64,000 nt of DNA from an uncultured Collinsella sp. (lineage in GTDB: Bacteria; Actinomycetota; Coriobacteriia; Coriobacteriales; Coriobacteriaceae): the NCBI GenBank assembly GCA_900759335.1, contig CAAEUX010000038.1, positions 1 to 64,000 of the forward strand, read 5' to 3'. Shown in pieces: positions 1 to 8,471 of the stretch. Position 1 is the first letter of the stretch. Every line of letters starts with the position of its first letter. The notes beneath the pieces are model-generated. The model saw only the letters and a list, made by a program, of their open reading frames with translations. It was not told where the DNA came from and ran no database searches. Both the position numbers and the translations under genes were made by a program.

Positions 1-75
1 CGTGCAGCCGCAGAGCGTGCAGCCGCAGAGCGTGCAGCCGCAGAGCGTGCAGCCGCAGAGCGTGCAGCCGCAGAG
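1..75. repeat. 15-bp perfect tandem repeat, at least 5 copies
   Basis: The unit CGTGCAGCCGCAGAG occurs five times head to tail without a mismatch and may continue to the left of the window. Because 15 is a multiple of three it keeps frame and encodes (RAAAE)n, likely a charged alanine-rich helix. Confidence 0.95.
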
Positions 76-126
76 CGTTTCGCGCTTTCGCCGCGCGAGC
101 GCGATGTGATCGCGTCGCTTGGCTAG
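1..126 (+). CDS. 3' end of an upstream phage gene (partial)
   Basis: Frame 1 is open from the window edge to a TAG at 124-126. It encodes five copies of the pentapeptide RAAAE followed by RFALSPRERDVIASLG. The next gene starts 30 bases later behind a strong ribosome site, so this is probably the C-terminus of the gene that precedes the terminase genes, often a late regulator or HNH protein. The LSPRERDVIASL tail recalls the start of a sigma/LuxR-type helix-turn-helix, but too little is visible to assign a family. The frame itself is clear; that it is a translated gene is inferred from position and reading-frame continuity. Confidence 0.5.
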   Translation, partial: RAAAERAAAERAAAERAAAERAAAERFALSPRERDVIASLG

Positions 127-155
127 CGCGAAACTAATCAGGAAGGAGGCCGCAG

Positions 156-587
156 GTGCCCAAGAAGGACAAGCCGCTCACGGCGAAGCAGGAGGCGTTC
201 GCCCGCGAGATGGCCAAGCCCCGCGCCAAGCAGCAGGACGCGTACCGCGCGGCCTACGACTGCAAGCGGATGAACTACAACTCGATAAGCTGCGCCGCGT
301 CCAAGCTGATGCGCGACCCACGAATCGCGCACAGAATCCAGGAAATCCGCGACGCGGCCGCCAAGGACTGCCGCTGGGAGCTGCAGGACGCGGCCGCCCC
401 GCTGTTCGAGGTGCTGGACGGCGCGCTGCCCATCTTCCGCCGCCAGGCGGCCGAGGGCAGCATCAACGGCGACGCGCGCCTGGCCATAACCGAGAGCGTG
501 AAGCTGCTCAACGACATGTTCGGCGTGGACGGCGCGAAGGCCGCCATGGCGGAGGCGGGGGTGACCATCGTTGACGACCTCGGTTAG
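156..587 (+). CDS. terS: Terminase small subunit
   Basis: 143-residue DNA-recognition subunit of the packaging motor. The N-terminus (LTAKQEAFAREMAKPRAKQQDAYRAAY) has the helix-turn-helix pattern of the Terminase_2/XtmA family, which binds the pac or cos site and loads the large subunit. The GTG start at 156 is chosen because GGAAGGAGG lies at 141-149; the family length of about 140-180 residues fits. The C-terminus (KLLNDMFGVDG) is typical of the oligomerisation part. It overlaps terL by 17 bases, indicating translational coupling. Family assignment is from recognised sequence pattern and from its place directly before terL. Confidence 0.85.
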   Translation: MPKKDKPLTAKQEAFAREMAKPRAKQQDAYRAAYDCKRMNYNSISCAASKLMRDPRIAHRIQEIRDAAAKDCRWELQDAAAPLFEVLDGALPIFRRQAAEGSINGDARLAITESVKLLNDMFGVDGAKAAMAEAGVTIVDDLG

Positions 588-1854
588 GCTCTCGGACGTC
601 GTGGCCTCCGTGTTCGCCGGCGTGTGGCGCTCTATCAAGGCGCACGAGTTCACGCACTACTGGTTCAAGGGCGGGCGCAACTCCACCAAGTCGTCGTTCA
701 TATCCATCGCCATCGTGCTGCTGATCATGCTCAACCCGGAGGCCAACGCCGTCGTGCTGCGCAAGGTCGGCAACACGCTGCGCACGTCCGTGTACGAGCA
801 GATAGGCTGGGCGTGCGACGTGCTGGGCGTGGCGCACCTGTTCGACTTCGGCCTGTCCCCCATGGAGGTGACGTACCGCCCCACCGGGCAGGTCATACGC
901 TTTGTGGGATGCGACAAGCCGAAGAAGCTGAAGTCCGCGAAGTTCCGCACCGGCTACTGCGCCGTGGTGTGGTTCGAGGAGGTAGACGAGTTCGACGGCA
1001 TGGACGAGGTGCGCAGCGTGCTGGCCACGTTCCTGCGCGGCGGCGACATGTTCTGGGTCTTCTACAGCTACAACCCTCCCCGCTCGGCTCGCAACTGGGT
1101 GAACAAGGAGGCGCGCGACCTGGAGGCCCACCCGGGCGAGGACGGGCGCTTCATATGCCACACCACGTACCTGGACGTCATAGACGAGCACCCCGAATGG
1201 ATAAGCGCCACCGCGCTGGCGGAGGCGGAGCGCAGCCGCCGCAAGACCCCCGACTCCTACCGCTGGCAATGGCTCGGCGAGGTCATCGGCACAGGCTCCG
1301 AGGTGTTCCCCGACGAGCTGCTGGACATACGCCCCATCACCGCGGAGGAGCGCGCGTCCATCGCCCTGCGCTCGTTCGGCGTGGACGCGGGCAGCGTGCA
1401 CCCCTGGGTGTTCATGGAGGCGGGCTACGACGAGAACGAGCGCGTGCTGTACCTGCTGGACGAGGAGAGCCGCCAGGGAACCGAGGCCATCGACGTCAAG
1501 ACCGCCGAGCTGGTGGCGGCCAAGCTGCAGGCGGCCGAGGACCCCGCCGCCGACGTGTGGTGCGACAGCGCGGCGCGCGGCATGATCCTCTACTACCAGG
1601 AGCAGGGCATCGGCGCGCAGAAGTCGCTCAAGCAGGGCCTGAACGCGCCCAAGAGCCGCATCAGGTGGATGCAGAACCTTACGCGCATAGTCATCGACCC
1701 CGACCGCTGCCCGCTCGCCGCCAAGGAGTTCCCCGAGTTCGAGTACGTGTCGAACGGGCAGGGCGACATAACCGAGACACTGCCGAAGGTGAACGACGAC
1801 GCGATAGACGCGGCGGGCTACGCCGCAGGACTGTGGATAAGGAGCAACCTCTGA
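571..1854 (+). CDS. terL: Terminase large subunit (PBSX/XtmB type)
   Basis: 427-residue ATPase and nuclease that drives DNA into the prohead. Walker A is the slightly degenerate GGRNSTKS at residues 34-41, Walker B is AVVWFEEVDEF near residue 135, and the coupling motif SYNPP follows. The C-terminal half has the acidic residues expected of the RNase H-like nuclease, for example GVDAGSVHP, WCDSAARG and NDDAIDAAGYA. Translation appears to start at TTG 571, inside terS, with GGAGGCGGGG at 551-560 as ribosome site. The stop overlaps the portal start (TGATG). Length and motif order match PBSX-type terminases. Confidence 0.92.
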   Translation: MTTSVRLSDVVASVFAGVWRSIKAHEFTHYWFKGGRNSTKSSFISIAIVLLIMLNPEANAVVLRKVGNTLRTSVYEQIGWACDVLGVAHLFDFGLSPMEVTYRPTGQVIRFVGCDKPKKLKSAKFRTGYCAVVWFEEVDEFDGMDEVRSVLATFLRGGDMFWVFYSYNPPRSARNWVNKEARDLEAHPGEDGRFICHTTYLDVIDEHPEWISATALAEAERSRRKTPDSYRWQWLGEVIGTGSEVFPDELLDIRPITAEERASIALRSFGVDAGSVHPWVFMEAGYDENERVLYLLDEESRQGTEAIDVKTAELVAAKLQAAEDPAADVWCDSAARGMILYYQEQGIGAQKSLKQGLNAPKSRIRWMQNLTRIVIDPDRCPLAAKEFPEFEYVSNGQGDITETLPKVNDDAIDAAGYAAGLWIRSNL

Positions 1855-3368
1855 TGGAGAAGCGAGGCAACACGGGCTACGCCGAGGCGTGGCTGCGCCG
1901 CATGGGATACCAGCCGGACACCCGCATGCAGGGCATGGTGGGCGTCTGGTTCGGCTGGTTCGCGGCGAACAACGGCTGGTACCACTACAGCGAGCGGCGC
2001 GGCTTCCGCGTGTACAAGCGCGAGCGCGCCAGCCTGCATCCGGCGGCGCTCGTGGCCGACGAGTGGGCCAGTCTGCTCATGAACGAGAGCACGATCATCT
2101 CCAGCACGAGCGACGAGCGCCGCGCCTGGATGGCGCGCTACTTCGCCAACCCCAAGGCGACGGGCGGCGTCGGCGACGAGGGGCACGAGGACGGCCAGGC
2201 CGCGCCGCAGCCGACAGAGGACGGCGACGCGCCCACATCGTTCGCCATGGACAACGCCGACTTCATAGCCCGCGCGTTCGCCATGGGCACGGGCGCGTGG
2301 GTCATCGAGCCGCGAGGCGTGACCGACAGCGCCTACACGCCCGACGCCGAGCTGCGCATCGTGCGCTACGACGCCACGCAGATAGTCCCGCTCACGTGGA
2401 GCGCCGACGACTGCACGCAGTGCGCGTTCGTGGGCCGCGTGGAGGTCGCCGGGCGCGACTACGACCAGTGCCAGGCCCACGTGCTCAAGGGCGGCACCTA
2501 CCACATCCTCACGCAGCTGTTCGACACCAAGACGCACAAGCAGGTGGCGGTCGAGGGCATCAGCGCCGACATGGACACGCGCTGCACCCGCCCGCTTTTC
2601 GCGCTGGTGCGCCCCGCCGTGTCGAACCGCTTCTACGACTACTGCGCGATGGGCGCGAGCGTGTACTGCAACGCCGTGGGGGCCATGAAGGTGGTCGACG
2701 AGGCCGCCACCTCCCTGCTCGACCACATTCGCGTGGGCCGCCCGCGCACGTTCGTGGACAAGACCCTCATAGAGTCCAAGACCGACAAGGGGCCGGACGG
2801 CAGCCTCACGAAGACCTACTACGCCTTCGGCGAGGCCGACGACACCATCTTCAGCATGAACCCCGGCGACGAGGGGTCGGCCAAGATTCAGACCGTTCAG
2901 AGCGACCTCAAGGCCGACGAGAACGCCAGCGCCATCAACACGGGCCTGCGCCTGCTGTCGGTGGCGTGCGGCTTCGGCAACGGCTACTTCTCCTGGGAGT
3001 CGCACACGGGCCTGAAGACCGCCAAGGAGGTGGCGGCCGACAACTCGCAGCTGATGCGATCCATCCACCGGCACGAGAACGCCCTGCGCAAGTCCATCGT
3101 GCGCCTCGTGAACGGCATGGCCGACGCGTGCCGCAGCATCAAGGGCGAGGCCGTGCCCTACGGCGACGTCACCGTGGACTTCGACGACTCCATCATCAGC
3201 GACACGCAGAGCGCGCGCGAGATGGCCATGAGCGAGGTCGGCGCGGGCATCATGGCCCCGTGGGAGTACCGCCGCCGCTTCTACGGCGAGACCAGCAACG
3301 AGGCCAAGGCCAACGTGCCCGAGCAGCAGGGCGGCGCGTTCGACATGCTGGGCGACGGGCTCGCCTGA
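1854..3368 (+). CDS. Portal protein (SPP1 gp6-like)
   Basis: 504-residue protein that would form the dodecameric portal ring at the packaging vertex. It starts at ATG 1854 overlapping the terL stop. Length, position between terL and the minor capsid gene, and segments such as RPLFALVRPAVSNRFY and FGFGNGYFSW-like (ACGFGNGYFSWES) match the SPP1 gp6-type portal family. An acidic, low-complexity insertion lies near residues 105-130 (GDEGHEDGQAAPQPTEDGD). The stop overlaps the next start (TGATG), continuing the coupled head operon. Confidence 0.88.
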   Translation: MEKRGNTGYAEAWLRRMGYQPDTRMQGMVGVWFGWFAANNGWYHYSERRGFRVYKRERASLHPAALVADEWASLLMNESTIISSTSDERRAWMARYFANPKATGGVGDEGHEDGQAAPQPTEDGDAPTSFAMDNADFIARAFAMGTGAWVIEPRGVTDSAYTPDAELRIVRYDATQIVPLTWSADDCTQCAFVGRVEVAGRDYDQCQAHVLKGGTYHILTQLFDTKTHKQVAVEGISADMDTRCTRPLFALVRPAVSNRFYDYCAMGASVYCNAVGAMKVVDEAATSLLDHIRVGRPRTFVDKTLIESKTDKGPDGSLTKTYYAFGEADDTIFSMNPGDEGSAKIQTVQSDLKADENASAINTGLRLLSVACGFGNGYFSWESHTGLKTAKEVAADNSQLMRSIHRHENALRKSIVRLVNGMADACRSIKGEAVPYGDVTVDFDDSIISDTQSAREMAMSEVGAGIMAPWEYRRRFYGETSNEAKANVPEQQGGAFDMLGDGLA

Positions 3369-5089
3369 TGCTGGGGCCGGACTACATAGAGCACTTCACC
3401 GACGCAGCGCAGGGGGCCATGGACGAATACACCCTGCGCCTGGTGTGCATCTACGCCGCGCTCATAGGCTCCATCGACTTCGAGGGCGACAGCGCCTACT
3501 CGCAGGCCGCCCGCAAGGCGGCGCTTGCCGCCAAGGACGTGCAGAAGGCCATGAACGAGGAGGGCCGCAGAGCCGCGCGCGAGGCTGCCAAGGCTGCGGC
3601 CGAGGCCGTGGCCAAGAGCGCCGAGGCCGACCTGGCCACGCTGGGCACGGCCATGGGCGCGCTGTCCAAGACGATGCAGTGGAGGCTGCACAACTCAGCG
3701 CGGGCCACGGCGGCGGGAGTGCAGGACGTCGTGAGCCGCGACAACCTGAAGATGCCCGCCAACGTGCAGCGCGCCTACCTCGAAGTCGTGGCGCAGGCCG
3801 TGGCTCGGGTGAACTCGGGCATGGCAGGCTACGAGCAGGCCACCCGCGAGGCCGTGCTGAAGCTGGCGCGGCGCGGCGTGTCCGTCGTGGACTACAAGAG
3901 CGGGGCGTGGGCGCAGGCGGACGTGGCCATGCGCCGCCACATTCGCACGCAGGCGGTGCAGGCCGGCAGCCGCAACACGCTGGAGCTGCTTGAAGAGACC
4001 GGGCACGACCTCGTGCAGACCTCCTCGCACGGCGGGGCGCGCGAGAGCCACGCCAAGTGGCAGGGCCGCGTGTTCAGTCTGTCGGGCAAGTCCAAGAAGT
4101 ACCCGCCGTTCTACCGCGAGACGGGCTACGGCTCTGTCGATGGCCTGTGCGGCGCGAACTGCAAGCACGACTTCGGCATCTACGTGGAGGGCCAGCAGCT
4201 GCGGTACGAGCGCGATCCAGATGGCGGCGACGAGAAGCGCGAGGAGCGATACCAGGCAGAGCAGAAGCAGCGCGAGCTTGAGCGCGGCATACGCGCCGCC
4301 AAGCGCGAGGCAACGGCCCTGGAGGCCGCCGGGCTCGACAACACCAAGGAGCGCCTGCGCCTGGGCAAGCTGCAGAAGCGCCAGCGCGAGCACATAGCCG
4401 CCCATCCCTACCTGTCCCGCGAGCGCACGCGCGAGGCCGCCGTGGAATCGAAGGAGCGCATCTACCCGCTTGCCACGGACAAGACCTGGGTGCGCGAGAA
4501 GTTCATGCCGGGCAAGGGCGCGGGCACCGCCGCAGACGTGAGCCGCCGCGCCGTGAACGGCAGGGCCTACCACGACAAGGTGGCGTCCCTTCCCATCCCG
4601 AAGCGCGCAAGCGAGGCCGTGTACGCCGAAAGCCGCCGCATCCTGCGCGACCGCGACGGCACGGGCTACGAACGCATGTCCGTCGTGTCGTGGAAGAAGG
4701 GCGAGCGCGTCACCGACACCTTCGGGCACGGCCTGAAGAGCCAGGCGTGCGGCCTGACCGCCAAGCAGGTGGAGGCGTGCAGGCGCACCAAGGGCGGCGT
4801 GGTGCTGATCCACAACCACCCCATGAGCTCGCCGCCGTCGTGGACCGACATTCGAACGGTGGCGGAAAACGACTGGGTGCGCAGCTCAGTGGTGGCGTGC
4901 CACGATGGTACAATCTACGAAATCAAGGTGAACGACCGCAGCGTCGTACAAGCGTACGAGGAGCTGCGAGAGCTGGCGAAAAGAGAGTGCCCGAACGTGG
5001 GCGGCGACGTTATCGACCAGCTTGCCACCGAAATGCTCTACGAGCGAAACGAGGAAGCGAAATGGTTCAGGCTGACAAAAAAGAAGTGA
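3368..5089 (+). CDS. Phage minor capsid protein with C-terminal JAMM/JAB-like domain
   Basis: 573-residue protein. The middle (about residues 140-300, including WQGRVFSLSGKSKKYPPFY and LCGANCKHDFGIY) matches Phage_min_cap2, a relative of the MuF/SPP1 gp7 minor head proteins that sit at the portal. A coiled linker (EKREERYQAEQKQRELERG) follows. The C-terminal 130 residues carry VVLIHNHPMSSPPSWTDI, with H482, H484, S491 and D494 placed as in the HxHP...SxxD metal-binding signature of JAMM/JAB proteases and RadC-like proteins. The spacing is one residue shorter than in classical JAMM enzymes. The domain could be a head-maturation protease or an effector injected with the DNA; the sequence does not decide this. 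Confidence 0.85.
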   Translation: MLGPDYIEHFTDAAQGAMDEYTLRLVCIYAALIGSIDFEGDSAYSQAARKAALAAKDVQKAMNEEGRRAAREAAKAAAEAVAKSAEADLATLGTAMGALSKTMQWRLHNSARATAAGVQDVVSRDNLKMPANVQRAYLEVVAQAVARVNSGMAGYEQATREAVLKLARRGVSVVDYKSGAWAQADVAMRRHIRTQAVQAGSRNTLELLEETGHDLVQTSSHGGARESHAKWQGRVFSLSGKSKKYPPFYRETGYGSVDGLCGANCKHDFGIYVEGQQLRYERDPDGGDEKREERYQAEQKQRELERGIRAAKREATALEAAGLDNTKERLRLGKLQKRQREHIAAHPYLSRERTREAAVESKERIYPLATDKTWVREKFMPGKGAGTAADVSRRAVNGRAYHDKVASLPIPKRASEAVYAESRRILRDRDGTGYERMSVVSWKKGERVTDTFGHGLKSQACGLTAKQVEACRRTKGGVVLIHNHPMSSPPSWTDIRTVAENDWVRSSVVACHDGTIYEIKVNDRSVVQAYEELRELAKRECPNVGGDVIDQLATEMLYERNEEAKWFRLTKKK

Positions 5090-5226
5090 CGCCAGAGGAC
5101 TGGGTGCTCGTCATAGATGACAGCGCCTCCGAGTCGAAAGCCGCCGAAAAGCTGACCAAAGAAGAGCGCGAGGAGCTTTTTGCCAAGTCCCGCAAGGTTC
5201 TGCGCGACGCGGGGCTGATGAAGTAG
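5062..5226 (+). CDS. Small hypothetical phage protein
   Basis: 54 residues from ATG 5062, overlapping the end of the minor capsid gene by 28 bases, with GAGGAAG just upstream. It is acidic and likely helical (SKAAEKLTKEEREELFAKSRKVLRDAGL). No family recognised. It is kept because of its ribosome site, the coupling overlap, and the terminator placed directly after its stop. Confidence 0.6.
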   Translation: MVQADKKEVTPEDWVLVIDDSASESKAAEKLTKEEREELFAKSRKVLRDAGLMK

Positions 5227-5260
5227 ACCAAGCGACAACCGAGCAAACGCACGGCATCAA

Positions 5261-5290
5261 GGCCGCCCATCACGGGCGGCCTTTTCTTTT
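5261..5290 (+). terminator. Rho-independent terminator after head-portal operon
   Basis: Stem GGCCGCCC (5261-5268) with GGGCGGCC (5274-5281), loop ATCAC, followed by TTTTCTTTT. It separates the packaging/portal genes from the scaffold-capsid group. Confidence 0.85.
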
Positions 5291-5310
5291 GCCTGGCGAC
5301 ACCTCGGGGA
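5282..5310 (+). repeat. 29-bp repeat, copy 1 (with 20,985-21,013)
   Basis: Runs from the terminator T-tract through GCCTGGCGACACCTCGGGGA. A second copy 15.7 kb away, also directly behind a terminator, matches at 27 of 29 positions. The shared core GGCGACACCTCG is not explained by the terminator itself. Confidence 0.8.
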
Positions 5311-5425
5311 AGATGCGGTCACGCGATGGGGCGGCGACAACGGCCCCGCACGCGACCGCGGCGACAACGGCGGGCCATCCAAGCGCGCAGGGAAGCGCGA
5401 AAACCAAACACGGAAGGAGCAAGCG

Positions 5426-5986
5426 ATGGCGGACGACAACAAGCCCCAAGGCAACGAGGGCGGCGACAACGGCCAGCAGACCGGACCGGCGAAGGAGGTC
5501 GTGTCCTACGCGAAGTACAAGCGCGAGACCGACGAGTACCAGGAGCAGGTGAAGGCCCTCAAGGCCGAGCTGGAGCAGCGCGACAAGCAGATCGAGGAGT
5601 TCACCTCCAAGGCGGGCAACGCCGAGGAGCTGCAGGCCGCGCTCGACAAGGCCAAGGCCGACAACGAGGCGTACAAGGCCGACGTCGAGAAGCGCGAGGC
5701 CGACATGCGCCGCGACTTCGCCATCGACACCAAGCTGGCGCAGATGGGGGTGCGCAACGCCAAGGCGGCGCGCGCGATCATCCCGAACATCGCCGACGCG
5801 AAGCTGGACGAGCAGGGCAACCTAACGGGCATCGACTTCGAGGCCCTGAAGAAGGACAACGCCTACATGTTCACCGACCAGCCCCGCGAGAGCGCGGGCG
5901 GCGACCCCAAGGGCGGCGCAGGCTCCGACGGCCTGGCCGACTTCCGCGCAGCTTTCGGACTCACCGACGGATCTTCAAAGGAGTAA
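5426..5986 (+). CDS. Capsid scaffold protein (phage GP20-like)
   Basis: 186 residues. A disordered, charged N-terminus is followed by a long coiled coil (about residues 30-100, EYQEQVKALKAELEQRDKQIEEF) and a C-terminal part with RDFAIDTKLAQMGVRNAKAARAII, which is characteristic of the phage minor structural GP20/scaffold family. It would organise the major capsid protein into the prohead and then leave. The ribosome site CGGAAGGAGC precedes ATG 5426. It lies directly before the major capsid gene, the usual scaffold position. Confidence 0.85.
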   Translation: MADDNKPQGNEGGDNGQQTGPAKEVVSYAKYKRETDEYQEQVKALKAELEQRDKQIEEFTSKAGNAEELQAALDKAKADNEAYKADVEKREADMRRDFAIDTKLAQMGVRNAKAARAIIPNIADAKLDEQGNLTGIDFEALKKDNAYMFTDQPRESAGGDPKGGAGSDGLADFRAAFGLTDGSSKE

Positions 5987-5989
5987 ATC

Positions 5990-6871
5990 ATGCCAAACAG
6001 CATCGAACTGCCCAAGGGCTACGAGAACGTGCTCATGGAGGCGTACCGCAAGGAATCCCTGACCGCAGTGCTTGAGAGCGCCGCGCCGCAGGGCAACATC
6101 GCGCAGATGGAGCAGCTGGGCGAGTTCTACTACCCCGTCTACTCCATGGGCGGCCTGGGCGACGTGCAGGCCAACGGGCGACTGCCGCAGAACAGCGGCG
6201 CGTCCCTGACTTGGAAGCCCATCAGCGCCAACTACGACCGCGGCACCATCCTGGAAATCGACCAAAAAGTGGACGCCCAGTCCTTCAACCTGGCGTTCGG
6301 CAACGCCGCCGCGCACTTCAACCGCACCAAGGTGGTGCCCGAGGGAGACGCGTTCGTGTTCTCCACGCTGTGCGCAGGCACCGGCATCACCAAGGAGCAG
6401 AAGACCTACGCCGACGGCGCGGACATGCTCAAGGGCCTGAACGCCGCCATGTGCGACATGGACGAGAAAGAGGTGCCGGAAGAGGGCCGCGTGCTGTTCA
6501 TCACCCCCACCCTGCTGGGTATGGTGAAGGACCTGGACACCACCAAGTCCCGCGAGGCGCTGGACGGCTTCTCCTCCATCGTGAAGGTGCCGCAGTCCCG
6601 CTTCTACAGCGCCATCGACCTTTTGGACGGCACCACCAAGGACGAGGAGATCGGCCACTACAAGAAGGGCACCGGCGCGGTGGACATGAACTTCCTCATC
6701 GTCCACAAGGACGCCGTGGTGCTGCGCTGGAACTTCGCGCACGGCAAGGTCATCGACGCCGAAGACAACCAGCAGGGCTTCGGCCACCTGTTCAAGTACC
6801 GCAAGTACGGCGTGTGCGGCGTCCGCGAGAACCTGGCGCACTACATCACCGCAGGCATGAAGGCCGCGTAG
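5990..6871 (+). CDS. Major capsid protein
   Basis: 293-residue protein, three bases after the scaffold gene, with AAAGGAG upstream. Position directly downstream of a GP20-type scaffold, absence of a protease-cleaved N-terminal delta domain, and features such as VDAQSFNLAFGNAAAHFNRTKV and RVLFITPTLLGMVKD fit the HK97-fold coat proteins of Gram-positive siphoviruses. Identification rests mainly on context and length; no single catalytic motif exists for this family. Confidence 0.85.
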   Translation: MPNSIELPKGYENVLMEAYRKESLTAVLESAAPQGNIAQMEQLGEFYYPVYSMGGLGDVQANGRLPQNSGASLTWKPISANYDRGTILEIDQKVDAQSFNLAFGNAAAHFNRTKVVPEGDAFVFSTLCAGTGITKEQKTYADGADMLKGLNAAMCDMDEKEVPEEGRVLFITPTLLGMVKDLDTTKSREALDGFSSIVKVPQSRFYSAIDLLDGTTKDEEIGHYKKGTGAVDMNFLIVHKDAVVLRWNFAHGKVIDAEDNQQGFGHLFKYRKYGVCGVRENLAHYITAGMKAA

Positions 6872-6885
6872 GAAGGAGGCGCGAC

Positions 6886-7041
6886 ATGCGCACCGTTGGA
6901 CTGGCCTTCGAGAAGGAGGCCCCGAAGAAGGCCAAGCCCGCCAAGGGCAAGGCGGAAAAGCCCGAGGCGAAGGCCGCAGACGAGCAGCCCGCCAAGGGCA
7001 AGGCGGAAAAGCCCGAGGCGGCCGAGGACGATGGAAACTAG
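6886..7041 (+). CDS. Small Lys/Ala/Glu-rich head protein
   Basis: 51 residues from ATG 6886 behind GGAAGGAGG. More than half of the residues are K, A, E or P. It contains an 11-residue unit (PAKGKAEKPEA) twice, encoded by a perfect 33-bp direct repeat. Such short charged proteins next to the major capsid gene are often decoration or connector-associated proteins, but no family can be claimed. It overlaps the next gene by 11 bases. Confidence 0.6.
   Translation: MRTVGLAFEKEAPKKAKPAKGKAEKPEAKAADEQPAKGKAEKPEAAEDDGN
6937..7020 (+). repeat. 33-bp perfect direct repeat inside a coding region
   Basis: Identical 33-base units lie at 6937-6969 and 6988-7020, 18 bases apart, each encoding PAKGKAEKPEA. 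This points to recent duplication within the gene. Confidence 0.9.
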
Positions 7042-7390
7042 AGCCCCGACCTACGAGGACTACCTGGCAGCCGGGCGCGGGGAGCTGTCCGCCGAGGAGT
7101 TCAAGGCGGCGCTCCCCCACGCCACGGCAGCCGTGCGCGACCTGATCTTCCCCAACGAGCCGGACGGCTCCGAGGAGTGGGCGCGCGCGGTCATGGCGGC
7201 CTGCGAGGTCGACGCCGCATACGGATGCTCGGGCGGCATCATGGAGGGCGGCGGCTTTACCGTCGGCTCGTTCTCGTGGAACCCCGGTACCGAAGGGGCC
7301 AGCACCTACCGCAGCGACATGGAGGCCGCCGTCCGCCGCGAGCTGCTTGGAACGCCGCTGCTCTACGCGGGCATCGGGGGTACCAGATGA
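7031..7390 (+). CDS. Probable head-tail connector protein (gp6-like)
   Basis: 119 residues from ATG 7031. The N-terminal helical part (PTYEDYLAAGRGELSAEEFKAALPHATAAVRDLIFP) and position directly after the capsid genes resemble the connector proteins that extend the portal (HK97 gp6/SPP1 gp15 class). It overlaps both neighbours. Function is inferred from synteny. Confidence 0.65.
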   Translation: METRAPTYEDYLAAGRGELSAEEFKAALPHATAAVRDLIFPNEPDGSEEWARAVMAACEVDAAYGCSGGIMEGGGFTVGSFSWNPGTEGASTYRSDMEAAVRRELLGTPLLYAGIGGTR

Positions 7391-7716
7391 TGCGGGTGCC
7401 GCGCTCGGCGCGGCCCTCCACCATGTACGTCAAGGTGCCCAGGGAGGGCGGCTACGGCGGCGAGTTCGAGCAGCCCGTCGAGGTGCGCCGCGTGCGCTTC
7501 GAGCCCGTCTCGGCGTGGCTCGTGCGCGAGTACGCCCTGGGCGACGGCGCGCAGGGCCTCGTGATAGCAGACGGCGCGGACAGCCCCGGCATGTTCGACG
7601 TGCCCGTGGGCAGCCGCGTGAGCATCGACGGGGGCGAGTGGATGAACGTGGCGAGGTGCACGCCCCGCCGCGCGTTCGGCACCCGTCCCCACCACTGGGA
7701 ACTGGAGGTGAGGTAG
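7387..7716 (+). CDS. Putative head-tail joining/minor capsid protein
   Basis: 109 residues; the ATG at 7387 overlaps the previous stop. It is a compact beta-rich protein (VSIDGGEWMNVARCTPRRAFGTRPHHWELEV) in the position of the Minor_capsid_1/stopper proteins that close the head after packaging. Assigned by order and size; no diagnostic motif. Confidence 0.6.
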   Translation: MMRVPRSARPSTMYVKVPREGGYGGEFEQPVEVRRVRFEPVSAWLVREYALGDGAQGLVIADGADSPGMFDVPVGSRVSIDGGEWMNVARCTPRRAFGTRPHHWELEVR

Positions 7717-7718
7717 CC

Positions 7719-8069
7719 ATGCCCGCAGCAGTTACGGTCGACCTGACCAAGCTCATGAAGCGTTTCAGCGCGAAGGAGCTGGAGGCCAAGCAGGTGAAGT
7801 TCGCCATGAGCGTGGCCGAGGACATGAACGCGTTCACGCCAGAGGACACCAAGCGCATGCACAACTCCATGCAGGCCGCCTCCGACTTCAGGCAGGGCCT
7901 CGTCATATGGGACGCCGACTACGCCGCCTACGTGCGCGACCTGCCCGACAGCTCCATCAAGCACGGCAAGAACCCGAGGGCCAAGGCCGACTGGCCGAAG
8001 GCCGCGAAGGAAGCGCACGGCGAGGACTGGGAGCGCCTGGCCGTCGACCTCCTGACCGAGGGGGCGTGA
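7719..8069 (+). CDS. Putative minor capsid/neck protein (HK97 gp10-like)
   Basis: 116 residues. The pattern of an N-terminal helix, then MHNSMQAASDFRQGLVIWDADYAAYVRD and a C-terminal helix with W-E-R-L-A, is typical of Minor_capsid_2/HK97 gp10-like neck proteins, in which a small beta-barrel follows a long helix. Ribosome site GGAGGTGAGG lies just before ATG 7719. Function inferred from pattern and gene order. Confidence 0.65.
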   Translation: MPAAVTVDLTKLMKRFSAKELEAKQVKFAMSVAEDMNAFTPEDTKRMHNSMQAASDFRQGLVIWDADYAAYVRDLPDSSIKHGKNPRAKADWPKAAKEAHGEDWERLAVDLLTEGA

Positions 8070-8070
8070 C

Positions 8071-8469
8071 ATGGCCCCGGACGTGATGGAGGCGGCGAAG
8101 GCCGCCATAGAGGCCCTGGGCTACGGCCCGGTGCTCCTCACCCGCCTGGCAGCATCGCGCGGCCACGACGACGCGGTGGTGCTGAGGCCCATGCCCACGG
8201 CCGACGCGGTGCGCCACATGGACGGCACCCGCCGTGTCGGATACGTGCTGCAGGTCATCGTGAAGGACACCTCCGAGGCCAAGGCCATGGGCGACGCCTA
8301 CGACCTGGCCGACGCGTTGGACGGGGCCGACCTGTCCTCGCCCACCGGCTCCTACGGCTTCACCAGCGCGGCGCTGTACACAGAGCCGCAGGAGATAACG
8401 CCGCCGGAGGGCGGGCCGTACCTGTGGGAGTTCCGAATCAAAGCGACCATAACCATAGAGAAGGGATAA
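8071..8469 (+). CDS. Putative tail terminator/minor capsid 3 protein
   Basis: 132 residues starting one base after the previous stop. It sits directly before the major tail gene, the usual place of the tail terminator that caps the tail tube and joins it to the head. VLQVIVKDTSEAKAMGDAYDLADAL and FRIKATITIEK resemble Minor_capsid_3 proteins. Role from synteny. Confidence 0.65.
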   Translation: MAPDVMEAAKAAIEALGYGPVLLTRLAASRGHDDAVVLRPMPTADAVRHMDGTRRVGYVLQVIVKDTSEAKAMGDAYDLADALDGADLSSPTGSYGFTSAALYTEPQEITPPEGGPYLWEFRIKATITIEKG

Positions 8470-8471
8470 CG

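Noticed and set aside
1..75. Possible CRISPR array
   Set aside because: The 15-bp units are contiguous without spacers and keep an open reading frame, so it is a tandem repeat.
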